Assembly (NCBI GenBank): GCA_002238485.1
Contig: MPMG01000008.1
Coordinates: forward strand, 83,314 to 147,313
Reading direction: 5' to 3'
Origin: Chloroflexi bacterium bin20
GTDB lineage: Bacteria; Chloroflexota; Anaerolineae; Aggregatilineales; Phototrophicaceae
Length of the DNA stretch: 64,000 bases
A program made the position numbers and the translations under genes. The notes beneath the pieces are model-generated. The model ran no database searches and had not been told where the DNA came from. It was given only the letters and a program-made list of their open reading frames with translations. Of the stretch, positions 61,670 to 64,000 are shown one piece after another; the stretch's first letter is position 1, and every line of letters begins with the position of its first letter.

Positions 61670-64000
61670 CTAGCCGCAAGCCCCCTGCGGCTTGACAAAA
61701 GCGGCGCTGATCCAGCCCTTCGCGCCGTGATAATCGACCTTGAACCAGCCAGCCGTCCGCTCGACTGCCGTCAGCGTCACATTGTAAGGGATGAGTGGTT
61801 GTATGACAGCGCCGCCCGGTCCAGCGCGAAAATTGAGTATGTGCGCCGTCGTCACCATGCAGTTTTGCAAGCTCTGGCTGGGCGGCGGAGCCGGCGTGGC
61901 TGTGGGAAGGCGCGGACCCGGCGCCAGCACGACTGTGCCAGGACGGTCAATAAAGGCGCAGATCATGCCGCCGTCCACGCTGTAAGCCGGCAATTCCGAG
62001 ACGACGCGCGGAGTAGTCGTCGCGTCCAGGAAGAGCAGCGAGCCGCCGCTCTGTCGGAAGCAGACTTGCGCGCCGCCGCCCAGCCAGCCCCAGACATCGA
62101 CGGCGTCAATGATGCCGCGCTCGATGACCCAGGCGATGCCGACGCCGCGAGCGCCCACCCGCTGGCACTGCACGCCACCGGTTGGCGGAGCGACCAGGAT
62201 GCTATCGGGCAGGTGTAAGCAGGTGTTCACGAAAGGACGCGGCGTTGGTGTCGGCGTCGGGGTCGAGGTCGGATTCCACTGGGCAGGCGGGCGGGCGGCG
62301 ATGCTGCTGGACACCTTGATCTCTTTCATCATGGCATCCTTGCCGACGATGTTGCTGACGGTCAGCATCACTTCATAGGTGCCGGGACTCGCGTAGGCAT
62401 GCATAGGATTAGCTACGCGGTAGTCTTCATCGCCGTCCCCGTCCACATCCCAAATGTGATCTGGATTGCTGCCGGTCGCTGCCGAGGTAAAGACGACCCG
62501 GTAGCCGGTTACATCGTATTCGAAATCGGCTTTTGGCGGGGCGGGCGGTGTCTCCACAGCAAGATCGCGGGAGGTGGAGTGGCTGCCATCGCTATTGGCC
62601 ACGGTCAGCGTGACGCGGTAGTTGCCGCCTTCCGCATAGCTGTGGGAAGCGCTTTCTCCGCTGCCCGTAGCGCCGCCATCGCCGAAGTCCCATTCGTAGC
62701 TGTTGATAACGCCGGTCGAGCCGCTGGCGTCAAAGTGGTAGAGCAGGGTCTTGCTGGGATCAGTATCAACAGTGGCGGTGAAATTGGCCACGGGCGGCTC
62801 CAGATATTCGATAGCGCCGATGTCGCAGGTACTCCCGCGAGCCAGACCCCGCTGATCGGTGGCAAGACAATTGGTGGTGGCGGCGTTGATGGCCGGGCTA
62901 TCCGACTGCAGCGGATAATAAGCCCCCGAACCAGCCAGCGCGCCCAGCCTGGGATTGCCGCTCAAGTGCTTCGCCGGCGATGTTGACGCGCAGCTATTGT
63001 CCCCGATTAAATTGCCGACATTCTCGCTTAATGCGCCGCTGATGACGCAATCGCCCTTAGGGTTCCCGCTAATGAGGCTGTTGCGCAGTTTGAGCTTGCC
63101 CGTGCCTTGTTTATTAATGCCGTATGAGGCAAGGGTCCCTTGAGTGATCTGATTGGCAATGGTGACATGGGTGAGGGTAGCTGAGCCGTTATTCACATAG
63201 ACGCCGCCGACTTTGTTGCTGTGGATGGTGCTGTTCATAATGGTCGCATTGCCACCAACAATATGAATGCCCCCGGTCCCGCTGGTAAGATCTCCGATGT
63301 TGCTGTAAATGGCGCTGTTCTCTATGGTTGCGGTCGCTCCCTTAATATAAATGCCCGCGCCGCTGGTTGCCCTGTTGTCGTAAATGACGGTGTTTCTGAT
63401 TGTGAGCGTGCTATTAGCGCCCGTAGCGCTGACTCCACCGCCATTTCCGCCTCCCTCCGAGTATGCGGCTTCGTTGTCATGGATACTGCTGTTTGTGATA
63501 GTGAGCGAGGGAGAGGCGGATGCGTCAGCGCTCACACGTATTCGGACAGAGGCGCCGCCGCCGCCCGTTTGACCCCAGAGTTTGCCGCCGGTCACGGTCA
63601 AATTATTCAGGGTGACATGGCCGACGCCGTTCGTGTCCGCTACGACTGAAATTATTGCGTGCTTGCCGTCGCCGTCGATGGTATGACCCGCTCCCTCAAT
63701 GGTGATGGTCGAGTTGATTTCGGTCAGGTCCACGGTTAAGCGGACATGCCCGGTCAGGGTAATGGTGTCGTCGCCGCTGCCGGCTGTGCAGTGGTCGTTG
63801 TGGGCGTTGGTGTCCGCATTGGCGGCTTTGATGGCGTTTGCCAGGCTGCAATTTGCATTGACTTCGATGTCAGCGGCGAAGACCTGTCCCGCCGGCAATA
63901 GCAGCAGGAAGAGCGCCAACAGAATAGCGGCTTTTATCCATAAGCCGCGGTCAAGCGCAAGGGAAGCATCGCCACTAGATGATTGCGGTACATTGCGGAG
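61670..64000 (-). CDS. Secreted beta-helix protein with PKD and SH3-like domains (5' end outside window)
   Basis: At least 776 residues with no stop to the window edge. A signal-like hydrophobic stretch (WIKAAILLALFLLLLPAGQV, cleavage near VFAA) is followed by a parallel beta-helix of repeated NSxI/VxxN turns (about 75-350), two PKD domains (SYEWDFGDGGATGSGESASH; HIWDVDGDGDEDYRVANPMH), a Thr/Pro linker, and a C-terminal SH3b domain (TTAHILNFRAGPGGAVIQPL, WISAAFVKPQGAC). Numbering starts at the visible TTG at 63919, but the true start may be upstream. Probably surface polysaccharide or matrix binding. Confidence 0.8.
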   Translation of the reverse strand, partial: LRNVPQSSSGDASLALDRGLWIKAAILLALFLLLLPAGQVFAADIEVNANCSLANAIKAANADTNAHNDHCTAGSGDDTITLTGHVRLTVDLTEINSTITIEGAGHTIDGDGKHAIISVVADTNGVGHVTLNNLTVTGGKLWGQTGGGGASVRIRVSADASASPSLTITNSSIHDNEAAYSEGGGNGGGVSATGANSTLTIRNTVIYDNRATSGAGIYIKGATATIENSAIYSNIGDLTSGTGGIHIVGGNATIMNSTIHSNKVGGVYVNNGSATLTHVTIANQITQGTLASYGINKQGTGKLKLRNSLISGNPKGDCVISGALSENVGNLIGDNSCASTSPAKHLSGNPRLGALAGSGAYYPLQSDSPAINAATTNCLATDQRGLARGSTCDIGAIEYLEPPVANFTATVDTDPSKTLLYHFDASGSTGVINSYEWDFGDGGATGSGESASHSYAEGGNYRVTLTVANSDGSHSTSRDLAVETPPAPPKADFEYDVTGYRVVFTSAATGSNPDHIWDVDGDGDEDYRVANPMHAYASPGTYEVMLTVSNIVGKDAMMKEIKVSSSIAARPPAQWNPTSTPTPTPTPRPFVNTCLHLPDSILVAPPTGGVQCQRVGARGVGIAWVIERGIIDAVDVWGWLGGGAQVCFRQSGGSLLFLDATTTPRVVSELPAYSVDGGMICAFIDRPGTVVLAPGPRLPTATPAPPPSQSLQNCMVTTAHILNFRAGPGGAVIQPLIPYNVTLTAVERTAGWFKVDYHGAKGWISAAFVKPQGACG

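Noticed and set aside
1..64000. CRISPR arrays, rRNA operons, prophage, insertion sequences.
   Set aside because: No direct-repeat arrays, rRNA signatures, phage structural genes, transposases or integrases were seen.

Overview
The window reads as a GC-rich bacterial chromosome, most likely a member of the Chloroflexota (Anaerolineae-like). This is an inference from gene content: secreted and kinase-like proteins with Pro/Thr-rich linkers, PPC-type beta-sandwich domains, TPR proteins, a SpoVS protein, a beta-propeller fused to a PP2C-like domain, and no outer-membrane biogenesis genes. There are no rRNA genes, CRISPR arrays, phage structural genes or transposases. Genes are packed tightly on both strands, and four convergent pairs overlap at their 3' ends.

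0-10.8 kb is core machinery. After the 3' end of a hydantoinase B gene comes a minus-strand unit tRNA-Thr(UGU), tRNA-Tyr, tRNA-Thr(GGU), rpmG, tRNA-Trp, secE, nusG, rplK, rplA, driven by a near-consensus promoter; it stops after rplA with no rplJ/rplL. Next is a succinate dehydrogenase operon in which the two membrane subunits are one fused protein (sdhCD-sdhA-sdhB), then divergent rmuC. 10.8-14.4 kb holds yvcK, a DUF2142 membrane protein, efp and ridA.

14.4-19.8 kb looks like an accessory islet: a RelE/HigB-type toxin-antitoxin pair, an anaerobic sulfatase-maturase radical SAM enzyme, a stand-alone PD-(D/E)XK nuclease with a C-terminal RAMA-like domain, a small membrane protein lying between two copies of the rluD 3' tail, rluD, and an HNH endonuclease coupled to an 85-aa partner. 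19.8-33 kb carries galE, a phosphoesterase, an MDR oxidoreductase, holB, a secreted Ig/PPC protein, a Cys-type sulfatase (likely client of the maturase), a PhyH oxygenase, a membrane ferredoxin protein, a Ca2+/cation antiporter and three DinB domains in two genes.

33-64 kb is dominated by large surface or signalling proteins: a double-VWA membrane protein, a PP2C-like/beta-propeller protein, a predicted copper-handling pair (membrane protein plus FixH-like/PCuAC lipoprotein), a 1389-aa YfhO-like/flippase fusion, a 1406-aa atypical kinase, an SPFH/NfeD pair, a GT-C glycosyltransferase with DUF1028, two TPR proteins sharing an N-terminal motif, and a beta-helix/PKD/SH3 secreted protein cut by the window end. 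SpoVS, transketolase and a polyprenyl-phosphate sugar transferase lie among them. The best leads for something undescribed are the nuclease-RAMA islet, the atypical kinase with the PP2C-propeller protein, and the paired TPR membrane proteins.
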